DNA from: Aequorivita sp. H23M31
GTDB lineage: Bacteria; Bacteroidota; Bacteroidia; Flavobacteriales; Flavobacteriaceae
Reading direction: 5' to 3'
DNA: 64,000 bases
Assembly: GCF_004022485.1 (NCBI RefSeq)
Contig: NZ_CP034951.1
Coordinates: forward strand, 558,001 to 622,000
The number at the start of each line of letters is the position of its first letter. Position 1 is the stretch's first letter. Of this stretch, positions 8,724-17,401 are shown piece by piece. The position numbers and the translations under genes were made by a program. The notes beneath the pieces were generated by a model, which saw nothing but the letters and a program-made list of their open reading frames with translations, ran no database searches and was not told where the DNA came from.

Positions 8724-9767
8724 TTATCTTTTTAAACCCTGACTATTTACCCAACGCACATACTCTGCTTTGTTGGTATTATGCTGAGCTAATGTTTTGG
8801 CGAATTTATGGTATCCGAAGTTGGATACATCCGCCACAAAGTAATAATATCCATGGGTTTCAGGATTAAGGACTGCATCTATTGAGGAGATATCTGGCAT
8901 CGTGATGGGGCCTGGCGGAATTCCGGCGTATTTATAGGTATTATAAGGGGAGTCCAATTCAAGATCTGCATAGAGCACACGTTTTATTATCTGATTATAA
9001 TCTCCATTTGTACGTTTGATGGCATATATTACCGTGGGATCTGCTTGTAACAACATTCCCGACTTTAAGCGATTAAGATAAACTCCAGCAACACGAGGAC
9101 GCTCGTCCACTTTAGCTGTTTCTTTCTGAACTATGGCAGCCAAGGCTATAACTTGTTCTTTGGTTAAATTTAAGGCCTCCGCTTTTTTTAATCGATCCTC
9201 GTTCCAAAATCTTTCATATTCCTTTCTCATTCGCTCACGGAAAGAAGTGGCAGAAGTGTTCCAATAAAATTCGTAAGTATTTGGTATATAGAGAGACAGT
9301 GCTGTTTCCTCTTTAAGACCTACCTCCTTTAGAAATTCAGGATCGCGCATGGCGTTTAAAAGAGAGATGCTATCTGCCTCAATTTGATTGGAAATATTCC
9401 CCGCAAGATCTTCCAATCGCTCTTGATTATTGAACCTTACATTTATCGGTATATTCCTACTTCGCAAAGTATTGATAATGTCATTGTTGCTCATGCCGCG
9501 TGAAATGATAAAATGGCCAGGCTTAATGTTGTCGAAATATCCTTTTTGATTTGCTATTGAGCGAAAGGTTTCCTCTTTTTTAAGTAAGGGATCGAGCTCG
9601 TCCATTACATCCTCAATTGTAGCATTTGTTGGAATAAAAACGTGGGCGATGTCGTTATTAAAAGCCGTGTTGGGCGAAAACGCGGTATCATAAATATACC
9701 AGGAGAAAACCCCCATTCCAATTGCCCCGAGCAGGACAATGATTATCAGTATTTTTTTTATATACAT
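8724..9767 (-). CDS. mltG: Endolytic murein transglycosylase MltG
   Basis: A 347-residue YceG/MltG protein. One N-terminal membrane helix at about 5-26 is followed by a periplasmic part with a LysM-like subdomain (about 40-110) and the YceG catalytic domain. The catalytic Glu is Glu216 in IVQKETAKVDERPRVAGV, and LLQADPTVIYAI and YNTYKYAGIPPGPI are the usual family motifs. It cuts nascent glycan strands and is thought to set their length. It lies 20 bases after the acetyltransferase gene on the same strand and probably shares its transcript with dapF. Confidence 0.95.
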   Translation of the reverse strand: MYIKKILIIIVLLGAIGMGVFSWYIYDTAFSPNTAFNNDIAHVFIPTNATIEDVMDELDPLLKKEETFRSIANQKGYFDNIKPGHFIISRGMSNNDIINTLRSRNIPINVRFNNQERLEDLAGNISNQIEADSISLLNAMRDPEFLKEVGLKEETALSLYIPNTYEFYWNTSATSFRERMRKEYERFWNEDRLKKAEALNLTKEQVIALAAIVQKETAKVDERPRVAGVYLNRLKSGMLLQADPTVIYAIKRTNGDYNQIIKRVLYADLELDSPYNTYKYAGIPPGPITMPDISSIDAVLNPETHGYYYFVADVSNFGYHKFAKTLAQHNTNKAEYVRWVNSQGLKR

Positions 9768-9787
9768 TCTTGAAAAGTGGAATTGAA

Positions 9788-10318
9788 TTATTCCGCTGAG
9801 ATTAATTGGTAAACATACTCACTTTTGAATTTTCCGAGGGAATAAATCCAATCCTTTTTAATGCCGCTTCTTTCAAACCCAGCATTTTCAAAAAGTGAGA
9901 TACTGCCTACATTATCTTCCGTAATACCCGCAAAAACCTGATGCACATTTAAATAGGTAAATGCGTAATTGGAGGTAATTTTTAAAGCTTCAGACGCAAA
10001 CCCTCGTCCCCTATCTTCTTTTTTAAAAATAACTATTCCCGCCCCTACTCTCCTATTTTTTGGATCGAAGTCGTAGAGATCTATAAATCCGATAGGGTTA
10101 TTATTTTCAATATTACAGATTACCAGTCGCAACTGTTTCACATCATAAATATCACGAAAGCTATTATCTAAATACTCTTTCAAAATTAACTTCGAATATG
10201 GAGTGATGGTATTACTTACTTCCCATAGCGATTCCTCATTTTCTAAATGATAAAGAAAATCCAAGTCGCTCGGTTCCAAAGCCCTTAAAAGTATTTTATC
10301 TCCTTTTAATGTAGTCAT
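9788..10318 (-). CDS. RimJ/RimL-type GNAT acetyltransferase
   Basis: A 176-residue GNAT protein of the RimJ/RimL type. It begins TTLKGDKILLRALEPSDLDF, and the acetyl-CoA loop reads EDRGRGFASEAL near residue 102, followed by NVGSISLFENAGF. The likely reaction is N-acetylation of an amine; the target is unknown. The ATG at 10318 overlaps the dapF stop codon as ATGA, which decides the start over the TTG six bases upstream and implies coupled translation. It sits between dapF and mltG in one minus-strand run. Confidence 0.85.
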   Translation of the reverse strand: MTTLKGDKILLRALEPSDLDFLYHLENEESLWEVSNTITPYSKLILKEYLDNSFRDIYDVKQLRLVICNIENNNPIGFIDLYDFDPKNRRVGAGIVIFKKEDRGRGFASEALKITSNYAFTYLNVHQVFAGITEDNVGSISLFENAGFERSGIKKDWIYSLGKFKSEYVYQLISAE

Positions 10319-11088
10319 TTCCAAATTCCTTTAAAAACCTGAACAGCAGGTCCTTCCAAATAAATATTTTTATAACCTCCTTGATATTTCTCAAAACGGA
10401 CCTTTAATATCCCTCCCCTAGTCTCTAAAACAACTGTATTTTTGGTCGTTTTTCCCATTTCGGACATTGCAAGGGCAACCGCGGTTACACCGGTGCCACA
10501 AGAAAGGGTCTCATCCTCAACCCCTCTTTCGTAAGTGCGAACTGAAAAAATGTCATCTTTTTTTTGTTCTACAAAATTTATATTGGAACCTTCCCTACCA
10601 TATAATGTGTTCCTGATTTCTCTTCCGTTTACAAAAACATCATATTCCTCTAAATCGTGAACCATCTCCACGTGATGCGGCGAACCTGTATCAAGAAAAA
10701 TGGATTTTTCAGATACAACTAAATCATTTACATCTGTCATCTTTAGAGAAATCTGATCATCATCAATATAAGCTTCATGGATTCCATCAATGGCCGTAAA
10801 CCTCGTCTTATTCGCAATAATTCCGAGAAAATGCGAAAAATGGACAATGCATCTTCCACCATTACCACACATAGAACTTAGGTTTCCATCACTATTATAA
10901 TAAACCATTTTAAAATCCGTAGAAGAATCTTTTTCAAGTAAAATCAATCCATCTGCACCCACTCCAAAACGTCGATGGCACATCTCCTCCACCAATGCGT
11001 TATTCTCTTTCGGAAAATAATTATCTCTATTGTCTATAAGAACAAAGTCATTCCCAGTGCCTTGGTATTTATAAAACGTAAATTCCAT
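10315..11088 (-). CDS. dapF: Diaminopimelate epimerase DapF
   Basis: A 257-residue DapF. The two catalytic cysteines are present: Cys74 in SSMCGNGGRC and Cys197 in ETLSCGTG. It converts LL- to meso-diaminopimelate, the cross-linking residue of peptidoglycan and the precursor of lysine, in the cytoplasm. The N-terminus FYKYQGTGNDFVLIDN is canonical from the ATG at 11086-11088. A TATCTTTG box ends seven bases before the ATG, so the leader should be only about three nucleotides. It heads a run with an acetyltransferase and mltG. Confidence 0.97.
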   Translation of the reverse strand: MEFTFYKYQGTGNDFVLIDNRDNYFPKENNALVEEMCHRRFGVGADGLILLEKDSSTDFKMVYYNSDGNLSSMCGNGGRCIVHFSHFLGIIANKTRFTAIDGIHEAYIDDDQISLKMTDVNDLVVSEKSIFLDTGSPHHVEMVHDLEEYDVFVNGREIRNTLYGREGSNINFVEQKKDDIFSVRTYERGVEDETLSCGTGVTAVALAMSEMGKTTKNTVVLETRGGILKVRFEKYQGGYKNIYLEGPAVQVFKGIWK

Positions 11089-11095
11089 ATTGGCA

Positions 11096-11103
11096 CAAAG
11101 ATA
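11096..11103 (-). promoter_or_regulatory. -7 box (TATCTTTG) directly before dapF
   Basis: Exact TAnnTTTG on the minus strand, ending seven bases before the dapF ATG. With the start point five bases after the box, as at the SRP RNA promoter, the mRNA leader would be about 3 nt. Confidence 0.6.
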
Positions 11104-11451
11104 TAAAAAGCCCGTTTTAGATGAGTCAGAGATTCAGAGTTAATAGGGAATTATCTTTTTCCTTTAAAAACCTATTATTTCTTATTAAATCATTACTCAC
11201 TCTATTAAAGATTTTCGCAATGTTTTAACCCAATTGTTATATGCAAAACCACTATGAAGTTAAATCAAAGTTAACATCAATATTTGGCATACTATTTTCA
11301 AGCTAGCTTGGTTAAATTTGTGAAGTAGTTAGAACATTCTTCAAAAAATTGAATTTAAAATACGTCTACATTGATCTATTGCTATTTCTAAGAGACCTTA
11401 AAATGCAATTTCTTCACAATAAATAATTTTAATTTTAAAAGCGAATCTAAA
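11104..11451. other. 348-bp intergenic region between dapF and the HtrA protease gene
   Basis: AT-rich divergent gap. The only signal seen is TAAATTTG at 11314-11321 on the plus strand, matching the -7 consensus 130 bases before the protease ATG, with a TTG at 11285-11287 that is slightly too far upstream. No RNA gene, repeat or riboswitch was recognised. Confidence 0.4.
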
Positions 11452-12840
11452 ATGAAACAGACAATGCGTTTACTTTTAGTGGCCTTATTAGCTGGTACAA
11501 TTACTCTTGGAGGCTACAAAATGCTAGAGAAGGAAACTCCAATTTCCTTTGCTCCCCAACCAACATCACATTACATCCCAACCAATCTAACTGCTATTGG
11601 TGAAGCGTTGAGTACAGATTTCACAGAAGCGGCAGAAAAAACAGTTCATGCTGTAGTCCACGTAAAAAATATAACCGTAAGCAGGCAACCCACCAATATC
11701 TATGAATATTTTCAGGGCGGAGGACAACCTCGTGCGATGATTGGCAGTGGTAGTGGTGTAATTATTTCTCCAGATGGTTACATCATAACCAACAATCACG
11801 TTATTGCAAATGCCGCCAATCTAGAAGTTACCTTGAACAATAACCGTACATATACCGCAAAATTGGTAGGTACTGATCCGGGAACAGACATTGCCTTAAT
11901 TAAAATCGAGGGTGATGGCGATTTTCCTTTTATTCCATTTGGTGATTCCAATGATGTAAGATTAGGGGAATGGGTATTGGCTGTTGGAAATCCATTTAAC
12001 CTCACCTCTACCGTTACCGCCGGAATTATCAGTGCAAAAGCTCGGGATTTAAATCAGTTTGACGGAAATCCACAATCTTTTATCCAAACCGATGCGGCCG
12101 TAAATCGAGGAAACAGCGGAGGAGCACTGGTAAATACACGAGGAGAATTAATAGGAATTAATACCGCCATAACCTCAGAGACTGGGAGTTATGTAGGTTA
12201 TTCATTTGCGGTGCCTTCCAATAATGCCCGGAAAGTTATCGAAGATATTTTGGAATACGGAAATGTGCAACGTGGAATACTTGGAATCCAAGTAGGAAAC
12301 TTAAATACCGAGGTGGCAAACAAAATGGGTGTTGACGAGACACAGGGTGTTATAATTGGAGGTATTGAAAAAGGAAGCGGTGCGGATAAAAGCGGTTTGA
12401 AACAAGGGGATATTATCAAAAAACTTGATGGGGTTCAGGTAAATAAATTCGCCGATATGGCAGGTTATCTGGGTTCCAAAAGGCCAAATGATGTTGTGGA
12501 AGTGACCATAATACGCAATGGCACCGAAAAAACCCTCCCTGTTACTTTGGTAAAACTTGAAACTACCTCTATAGACGATTTGGGTATTGAGGTAAAAAAC
12601 CTGAATAAGGCAGAATTAAAAGAAAGAGGGCTTAGTAATGGCGTAATGGTTACAAGAGCTCTAACTCCTGAAATTGCGAGATACAAATTGGAAGGCATCA
12701 TTATCACCCAACTTAATGATGAGACCGTAAACAATATTGAAGATGTAAAAAGTATTATGGCCCAGCGCAATTATCGCTCGCCTATTAAAATGACATTTAT
12801 GGATACACAGGGACAGATGAACACCTTTATCTTTAGATAA
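11452..12840 (+). CDS. HtrA/DegP-type periplasmic serine protease
   Basis: A 462-residue trypsin-like protease with two PDZ domains. The N-terminal membrane or signal segment is at 5-25. The catalytic triad is His116 (TNNHVI), Asp146 (GTDIALI) and Ser222 (NRGNSGGAL). PDZ1 starts near residue 275 (RGILGIQV) and PDZ2 covers about 375-462. It degrades or refolds damaged envelope proteins. The start ATG at 11452 gives a normal signal sequence. A strong terminator follows at 12864-12900, so the gene is monocistronic. Confidence 0.95.
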   Translation: MKQTMRLLLVALLAGTITLGGYKMLEKETPISFAPQPTSHYIPTNLTAIGEALSTDFTEAAEKTVHAVVHVKNITVSRQPTNIYEYFQGGGQPRAMIGSGSGVIISPDGYIITNNHVIANAANLEVTLNNNRTYTAKLVGTDPGTDIALIKIEGDGDFPFIPFGDSNDVRLGEWVLAVGNPFNLTSTVTAGIISAKARDLNQFDGNPQSFIQTDAAVNRGNSGGALVNTRGELIGINTAITSETGSYVGYSFAVPSNNARKVIEDILEYGNVQRGILGIQVGNLNTEVANKMGVDETQGVIIGGIEKGSGADKSGLKQGDIIKKLDGVQVNKFADMAGYLGSKRPNDVVEVTIIRNGTEKTLPVTLVKLETTSIDDLGIEVKNLNKAELKERGLSNGVMVTRALTPEIARYKLEGIIITQLNDETVNNIEDVKSIMAQRNYRSPIKMTFMDTQGQMNTFIFR

Positions 12841-12863
12841 TATTTACCCAAAAAGCAATTTTT

Positions 12864-12900
12864 AAAATCCCTCCCAAAATTTTTTTGGGGGGATTTTTTT
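12864..12900 (+). terminator. Rho-independent terminator after the HtrA gene
   Basis: The stem AAAATCCCTCCCAAAA pairs with TTTTGGGGGGATTTT, and the 3' arm runs into a T tract. It lies 24 bases past the stop codon and ends the protease transcript. Confidence 0.85.
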
Positions 12901-13001
12901 TTCAAATAATATTCCGATTGTGTTCAACCAGCAGACCCATTAAAATATTTGTTTTCTTAAGACATGACTATTTCTGTCAATTTTTACCGACATTTATAAG
13001 G

Positions 13002-14174
13002 ATGCAAAACGATTTGGACTTCTATAAAAATATAGCTAAAAACAATCTTTCTCTTTCAGAACTTCTTACCCGTGAAGCATTATTTTCTGTTGTTCCAAAA
13101 ACCTGGTCTATTGTAATTGCAGATATAGAAAATTCAACCCAAGCAGTTCAAAAAGGAGCTCATAACGACGTTAATTTAAGTGCTACTGGCAGTATTGTTA
13201 CGGTTTTAAATACTCTTAAAAATCTGGATCATAAAATCGAAGTTCCTTATTTCTTTGGGGGCGATGGGGCTACATTTTTAATACCCAATTCCACATTGGG
13301 AACCGTTTTAAAGGCTCTCCAAAATTACTCCCGCCATATAGAAAATACTTTCCAGCTTATGCTTCGTTTTGGCTATCTTGGTGTGCAAGATGTCTATTTA
13401 AAAGGTATTACCTTAAAAATCACTAAAATAAGATATAACAAACTTTTTACTGCACCCGTAGTTTTAGGCAAGGGACTGAAGTACGCAGAGCGTGAAATTA
13501 AAGAAAGTTTCAAAAACTCTAGTGATGAAAAAAATACAGTTGAAGTTCCCAATCTGGAAGGAATGGAGTGCCGCTGGGATGAAATTTATCCCAAAACCAC
13601 TGATAAAAAGGTAATCTGCCTTCTGGTGGACTGTAAAAATGAAAAAGATCAGCCTGAAGTATATAGTATTATAATGAAAGAAATAGACTCCATATTTGGC
13701 AATTTGGAGATACGTAATCCTATTTCAACCTTAAGACTAAAACTGAATACTTCATTGTCCAATATTCAAAAAGAAATGAATCTAAAATTAGGAAGGTCCC
13801 GGCCTATTTATTTGCTTCGTAATTGGTTTGTCACATTTTTTGGCCGATTTTATTTTAAATATTTCCGAAACGGAAGATTGTATAAATATAGAATTACCCA
13901 ACTGTCCGATACCATAATGATGGACGGTTTTCTAAACACCGTACTATCAGGAACGGAGAAAGAAGTTAAACAATTAAAAGTTCTATTAGATGATCTAGAG
14001 TCGAAAAACAAGATCGTTTATGGTTTGCATATAACCCACGCTTCAATAATGTCTTGTTACATTGAAGATAGAGCGGAAAAACATATCCATTTTGTTGACG
14101 GGACCGAAGGCGGCTACACCAGTGCAGCCATAATTTTAAAAGAAAAAATCCGAAGACTCCACTCGATAGAGTAA
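13002..14174 (+). CDS. DUF3095 protein, nucleotide-cyclase-like
   Basis: A 390-residue protein recognised as DUF3095. The N-terminal half resembles a class III cyclase core: IADIENSTQAV with Asp41, in the place of the metal-binding DIEGST motif, and FFGGDGATFL at 85-92, in the place of the second metal Asp region. The C-terminal half (about 230-390) is not recognised. It could make a cyclic nucleotide or be a catalytically dead sensor. The ATG at 13002 is chosen; an upstream in-frame extension runs through the previous gene's terminator. It stands alone between a terminator and a convergent membrane gene. Confidence 0.65.
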   Translation: MQNDLDFYKNIAKNNLSLSELLTREALFSVVPKTWSIVIADIENSTQAVQKGAHNDVNLSATGSIVTVLNTLKNLDHKIEVPYFFGGDGATFLIPNSTLGTVLKALQNYSRHIENTFQLMLRFGYLGVQDVYLKGITLKITKIRYNKLFTAPVVLGKGLKYAEREIKESFKNSSDEKNTVEVPNLEGMECRWDEIYPKTTDKKVICLLVDCKNEKDQPEVYSIIMKEIDSIFGNLEIRNPISTLRLKLNTSLSNIQKEMNLKLGRSRPIYLLRNWFVTFFGRFYFKYFRNGRLYKYRITQLSDTIMMDGFLNTVLSGTEKEVKQLKVLLDDLESKNKIVYGLHITHASIMSCYIEDRAEKHIHFVDGTEGGYTSAAIILKEKIRRLHSIE

Positions 14175-14202
14175 ACAGAACTTAACTAAGGCTTTTTTCT
14201 TC

Positions 14203-14562
14203 TTAGTCTACTTTACCAAATCTCCTGTTTATTTCCTTTTCTACTTTTAGGAATAGAACTACTGTTATTGCGACCATCAGAAATATGCCGAGAATTAAAG
14301 CCATATCTTTTGAAGGATTGAAAAGCAATCCCAATCCAGATGAAATCAACAGAATTCCCCCTAATTTAATCATTTCCTTTGCGGAATATTTTTGGGCAAA
14401 ATTCCATCTTTCTTGATTTTTCATGGAATTGCGAGTCCGATAGCCATATAAACCATTTATTTCTTTTGGTGGAAATAGCGTCATAACCATTCCTGCCAAC
14501 ACATAAATAGGTCCCACCAATAGCAGCACCATTAAGAGAGAATCTATAAAATCAAAAACCAT
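14203..14562 (-). CDS. SdpI-family membrane protein
   Basis: A 119-residue protein with about three membrane helices. The motif NGLYGYRTRNSMKNQERW between helices 1 and 2 is typical of the SdpI/YhfL-type family, whose founding member protects Bacillus against the SdpC toxin; most members have no known role. The ATG at 14562 begins just before the first helix; an upstream in-frame TTG adds twelve polar residues and is less likely. It converges with the DUF3095 gene and is divergent from spoT. Confidence 0.7.
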   Translation of the reverse strand: MVFDFIDSLLMVLLLVGPIYVLAGMVMTLFPPKEINGLYGYRTRNSMKNQERWNFAQKYSAKEMIKLGGILLISSGLGLLFNPSKDMALILGIFLMVAITVVLFLKVEKEINRRFGKVD

Positions 14563-14693
14563 ATTAATTCGTTTTAAGCTTTTAAATATAGCCAACAAAT
14601 ATCAAATTCTTCATTAAAAGAGCTCTCTAACCTGAACTTTTCCCTTCATTTATTTTGTTGTTAATTAAATTACTTATCTGTACTTTTAGGTTT

Positions 14694-16898
14694 ATGACAG
14701 ACGCCTTTATAGAAAAAGAAAACAAAGAGATTGCCAAGCAATACAAGCAATTGCTTAAAATTAGCTATCGCACTCTTAGCAAGGAAGATAAGAAACTTAT
14801 TCGTACTGCCTTTGACCTTTCGGTCGACGCACATAAAGACCAGCGCCGTAAGAGCGGGGAAGCTTATATTTTTCATCCAATTGCAGTGGCAAAAATTGTC
14901 GCATCCGAAATTGGTTTGGATGCCACTTCCATTGCCGCCGCACTCTTGCACGACGTAGTTGAGGATACGCATTATACCTTAGAGGATATTGAGCGAATGT
15001 TCGGTACGGCCGTTGCCAAAATAGTAGATGGCCTCACCAAAATTGCCAATATTTCCATGACAGGCGACGTGTCCATGCAAGCGGAGAACTTTAGGAAAAT
15101 GCTACTCACCCTAAATGAGGACATCCGCGTTATCATTATAAAAATTGCCGATCGACTGCACAATATGCAGACAATGGATTCCATGCCGCCGGATAAGCAA
15201 CGTAAGATTGCTTCCGAAACACTTTACATTTACGCTCCCCTCGCCCACCGCATTGGACTTTACAATATAAAGACGCAATTGGAGGATTTGGGACTAAAAT
15301 TCACTGAACCCGATGTTTATAGGGATATCTTAAGCAGAATAAAAGAAAGTAAGGAAGAACAAGACGCATATATTGAAGCATTCAACAAGGTAATCCAAAA
15401 GTCGCTCGACGCTGAGGATTTAAAATATGAAATCAAGGGTCGTCCAAAATCCATTTTCTCCATTCGGAAAAAAATGTTGGCACAAAATGTCACCTTTGAT
15501 GAGGTTTACGACAAATTTGCCGTTCGGATTATTTATGAATGCCAGCCAGAAAATGAAAAATTCTTTGCCTGGAAAATATATTCCATAGTAACCGATCATT
15601 TTAGACCCAATCCCATTCGCCTTCGCGACTGGATTTCCTCTCCTAAATCCACAGGCTATGAAGCTTTGCACATTACGGTAATGGGACCAAAAGGCAGATG
15701 GGTGGAAGTACAGATACGCAGTCAGCGTATGAACGAAATTGCAGAAAAAGGATTTGCCGCTCACTATAAATACAAGCACAAGGAAAAAGATGAAGCCGGC
15801 CTTGAAAGCTGGTTGAACAAACTTCAAGAAACGCTTGAAAATTCAGAAATCAGTGCAGTGGATTTCGTGGAAGAGTTCAAATTGAATCTTTACGCCAAGG
15901 AGATTTTCGTCTTTTCCCCCAAAGGAGATTTATATTCTCTTCCAAAAGGGGCAACAGCTTTGGATTTCGCCTTTCACGTACACACAGAAATTGGCATGCA
16001 TACCCGTGGAACTCGGGTAAATGGAAAATTGGTCCCGCTGAGTCACGAACTTAAAAGTGGGGACCAGGTGGAAGTAATTACTTCGGAAAATTCAAGACCT
16101 TCTGCAAACTGGTTAAATTATGCCACAACTGGACGGGCACGATCCAAAATTAAGGGATCTCTTAAAGATGAAAAGAAAAAACTGGCTGAAGAAGGAAAGG
16201 AAATTCTTAAGAGAAAATTGAAATCCTTAAAGCTTAATTTAGATGAAAACACGGTTAATCAACTTGTCGTTTACTTTAAGGTTAAAACCAGTTTGGATTT
16301 ATTTTACCGCGTTGGCGCTGGAATTATCGACAATCAAAAGTTAAAGGATTTCGCATCCTCCCGTAGTAACGCTTTTATAAGTTTCTTTAAAAATCGTATT
16401 CGGAAACCTGAAAAACCCGAAGACGTTCATAAGGAAGAAATTACAGAAAAATTCGATCAACTGGTTTTTGGCAGAAACGAGGAAAAATTGGATTATAAAA
16501 TGGCCAACTGCTGTAATCCAATTCCCGGAGATGATGTTTTTGGATTCGTGACCGTAAATGAAGGAATTAAGGTCCACAAAACAAACTGTCCAAATGCCCT
16601 CCAGCTTCAAAGTAATTACAGTTACCGAATAATGCCTGCCAAATGGATCGATTCTACGCAACAGGAATTTAAGGCCATCTTGACCATTAGTGGTATAGAT
16701 ACTATAGGTTTGGTAAATGAAGTGACCAAAGTTATTTCCGGAAACCTGCATATTGATATGAAAAGTGTTCACTTTGACAGTAATGACGGAGTGTTTACAG
16801 GTAGAATTGTGGTCGTTGTAAAGAACAAAACCATTCTCAATAATCTTGCGGAAAACATCAAAAAAATAAACGGAATCGATAAAGTGACAAGAGTCTAA
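14694..16898 (+). CDS. spoT: Bifunctional (p)ppGpp synthetase/hydrolase
   Basis: A 734-residue RelA/SpoT homologue with all domains in order. An intact HD hydrolase domain (HPIAVAKI, then LLHDVVEDT with His86-Asp87) spans about 45-200. The synthetase domain near 240-350 contains STGYEALHITV and VEVQIRSQRM. The TGS domain near 395-455 contains IFVFSPKGDLYSLPKGATAL. A zinc-finger-like CCNPIPGD region and a C-terminal ACT domain complete it. The HD site is complete, so it can both make and degrade the alarmone. The ATG at 14694 is preferred over an upstream TTG. It is followed 29 bases later by the Fur-like gene. Confidence 0.96.
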   Translation: MTDAFIEKENKEIAKQYKQLLKISYRTLSKEDKKLIRTAFDLSVDAHKDQRRKSGEAYIFHPIAVAKIVASEIGLDATSIAAALLHDVVEDTHYTLEDIERMFGTAVAKIVDGLTKIANISMTGDVSMQAENFRKMLLTLNEDIRVIIIKIADRLHNMQTMDSMPPDKQRKIASETLYIYAPLAHRIGLYNIKTQLEDLGLKFTEPDVYRDILSRIKESKEEQDAYIEAFNKVIQKSLDAEDLKYEIKGRPKSIFSIRKKMLAQNVTFDEVYDKFAVRIIYECQPENEKFFAWKIYSIVTDHFRPNPIRLRDWISSPKSTGYEALHITVMGPKGRWVEVQIRSQRMNEIAEKGFAAHYKYKHKEKDEAGLESWLNKLQETLENSEISAVDFVEEFKLNLYAKEIFVFSPKGDLYSLPKGATALDFAFHVHTEIGMHTRGTRVNGKLVPLSHELKSGDQVEVITSENSRPSANWLNYATTGRARSKIKGSLKDEKKKLAEEGKEILKRKLKSLKLNLDENTVNQLVVYFKVKTSLDLFYRVGAGIIDNQKLKDFASSRSNAFISFFKNRIRKPEKPEDVHKEEITEKFDQLVFGRNEEKLDYKMANCCNPIPGDDVFGFVTVNEGIKVHKTNCPNALQLQSNYSYRIMPAKWIDSTQQEFKAILTISGIDTIGLVNEVTKVISGNLHIDMKSVHFDSNDGVFTGRIVVVVKNKTILNNLAENIKKINGIDKVTRV

Positions 16899-16906
16899 AA
16901 TTTAAG

Positions 16907-16914
16907 TAACTTTG
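16907..16914 (+). promoter_or_regulatory. -7 box (TAACTTTG) before the Fur-like gene
   Basis: Exact TAnnTTTG 13 bases before the ATG at 16928, giving a leader of about nine nucleotides. It shows that the fur-like/purA pair can start independently of spoT. Confidence 0.55.
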
Positions 16915-16927
16915 CCCTCGTAAAAAT

Positions 16928-17398
16928 ATGAGTTCAAAATCCGACATATCAAATCAAGAAATCGTAAAGAAAGTCTTTACCGATTTTTTGGGTGAAAAAG
17001 GGCACCGGAAAACTCCGGAACGATTCGCTATCCTTCAAGAAATTTATGACCACGACGATCATTTTGATATTGAATCGTTATACATAAATATGAAAAATAA
17101 GAATTACCGTGTTAGCCGCGCCACCCTTTACAACACTATTGAACTATTGTTGGAATGCGGATTGGTCCGCAAGCACCAATTTGGGCAGAACCAGGCTCTT
17201 TACGAAAAATCATATTTCGATAGCAACCACGATCATATAATCTTGGAAGATGGCGAGGTAATTGAATTCTGCGATCCTCGAATTTACTCCATTCAAAAAA
17301 CTATCGAAGAGGTCTTCAATATTGACATAAAAGCCCATTCTCTCTATTTTTACGGCAGCAAAAAAAATCCCGATTCTGAGGGTACCAATGATCAATAA
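16928..17398 (+). CDS. Fur-family transcriptional regulator
   Basis: A 156-residue winged-helix repressor of the Fur/PerR family. The DNA-binding region is about 10-90, with [25 protein letters not shown] and [19 protein letters not shown]. The dimerisation region keeps [14 protein letters not shown], but the usual CxxC of the structural zinc site (normally ICxxCG) is replaced by LEDG and the second pair is also missing. It may sense metal through its His/Glu site only, or respond to another signal. It lies 29 bases after spoT and three bases before purA. Confidence 0.88.
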   Translation: MSSKSDISNQEIVKKVFTDFLGEKGHRKTPERFAILQEIYDHDDHFDIESLYINMKNKNYRVSRATLYNTIELLLECGLVRKHQFGQNQALYEKSYFDSNHDHIILEDGEVIEFCDPRIYSIQKTIEEVFNIDIKAHSLYFYGSKKNPDSEGTNDQ

Positions 17399-17401
17399 AT
17401 T

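Noticed and set aside
12885..13001. Upstream extension of the DUF3095 protein by 39 codons
   Set aside because: It would begin inside the terminator of the HtrA gene; the ATG at 13002 fits the family better.
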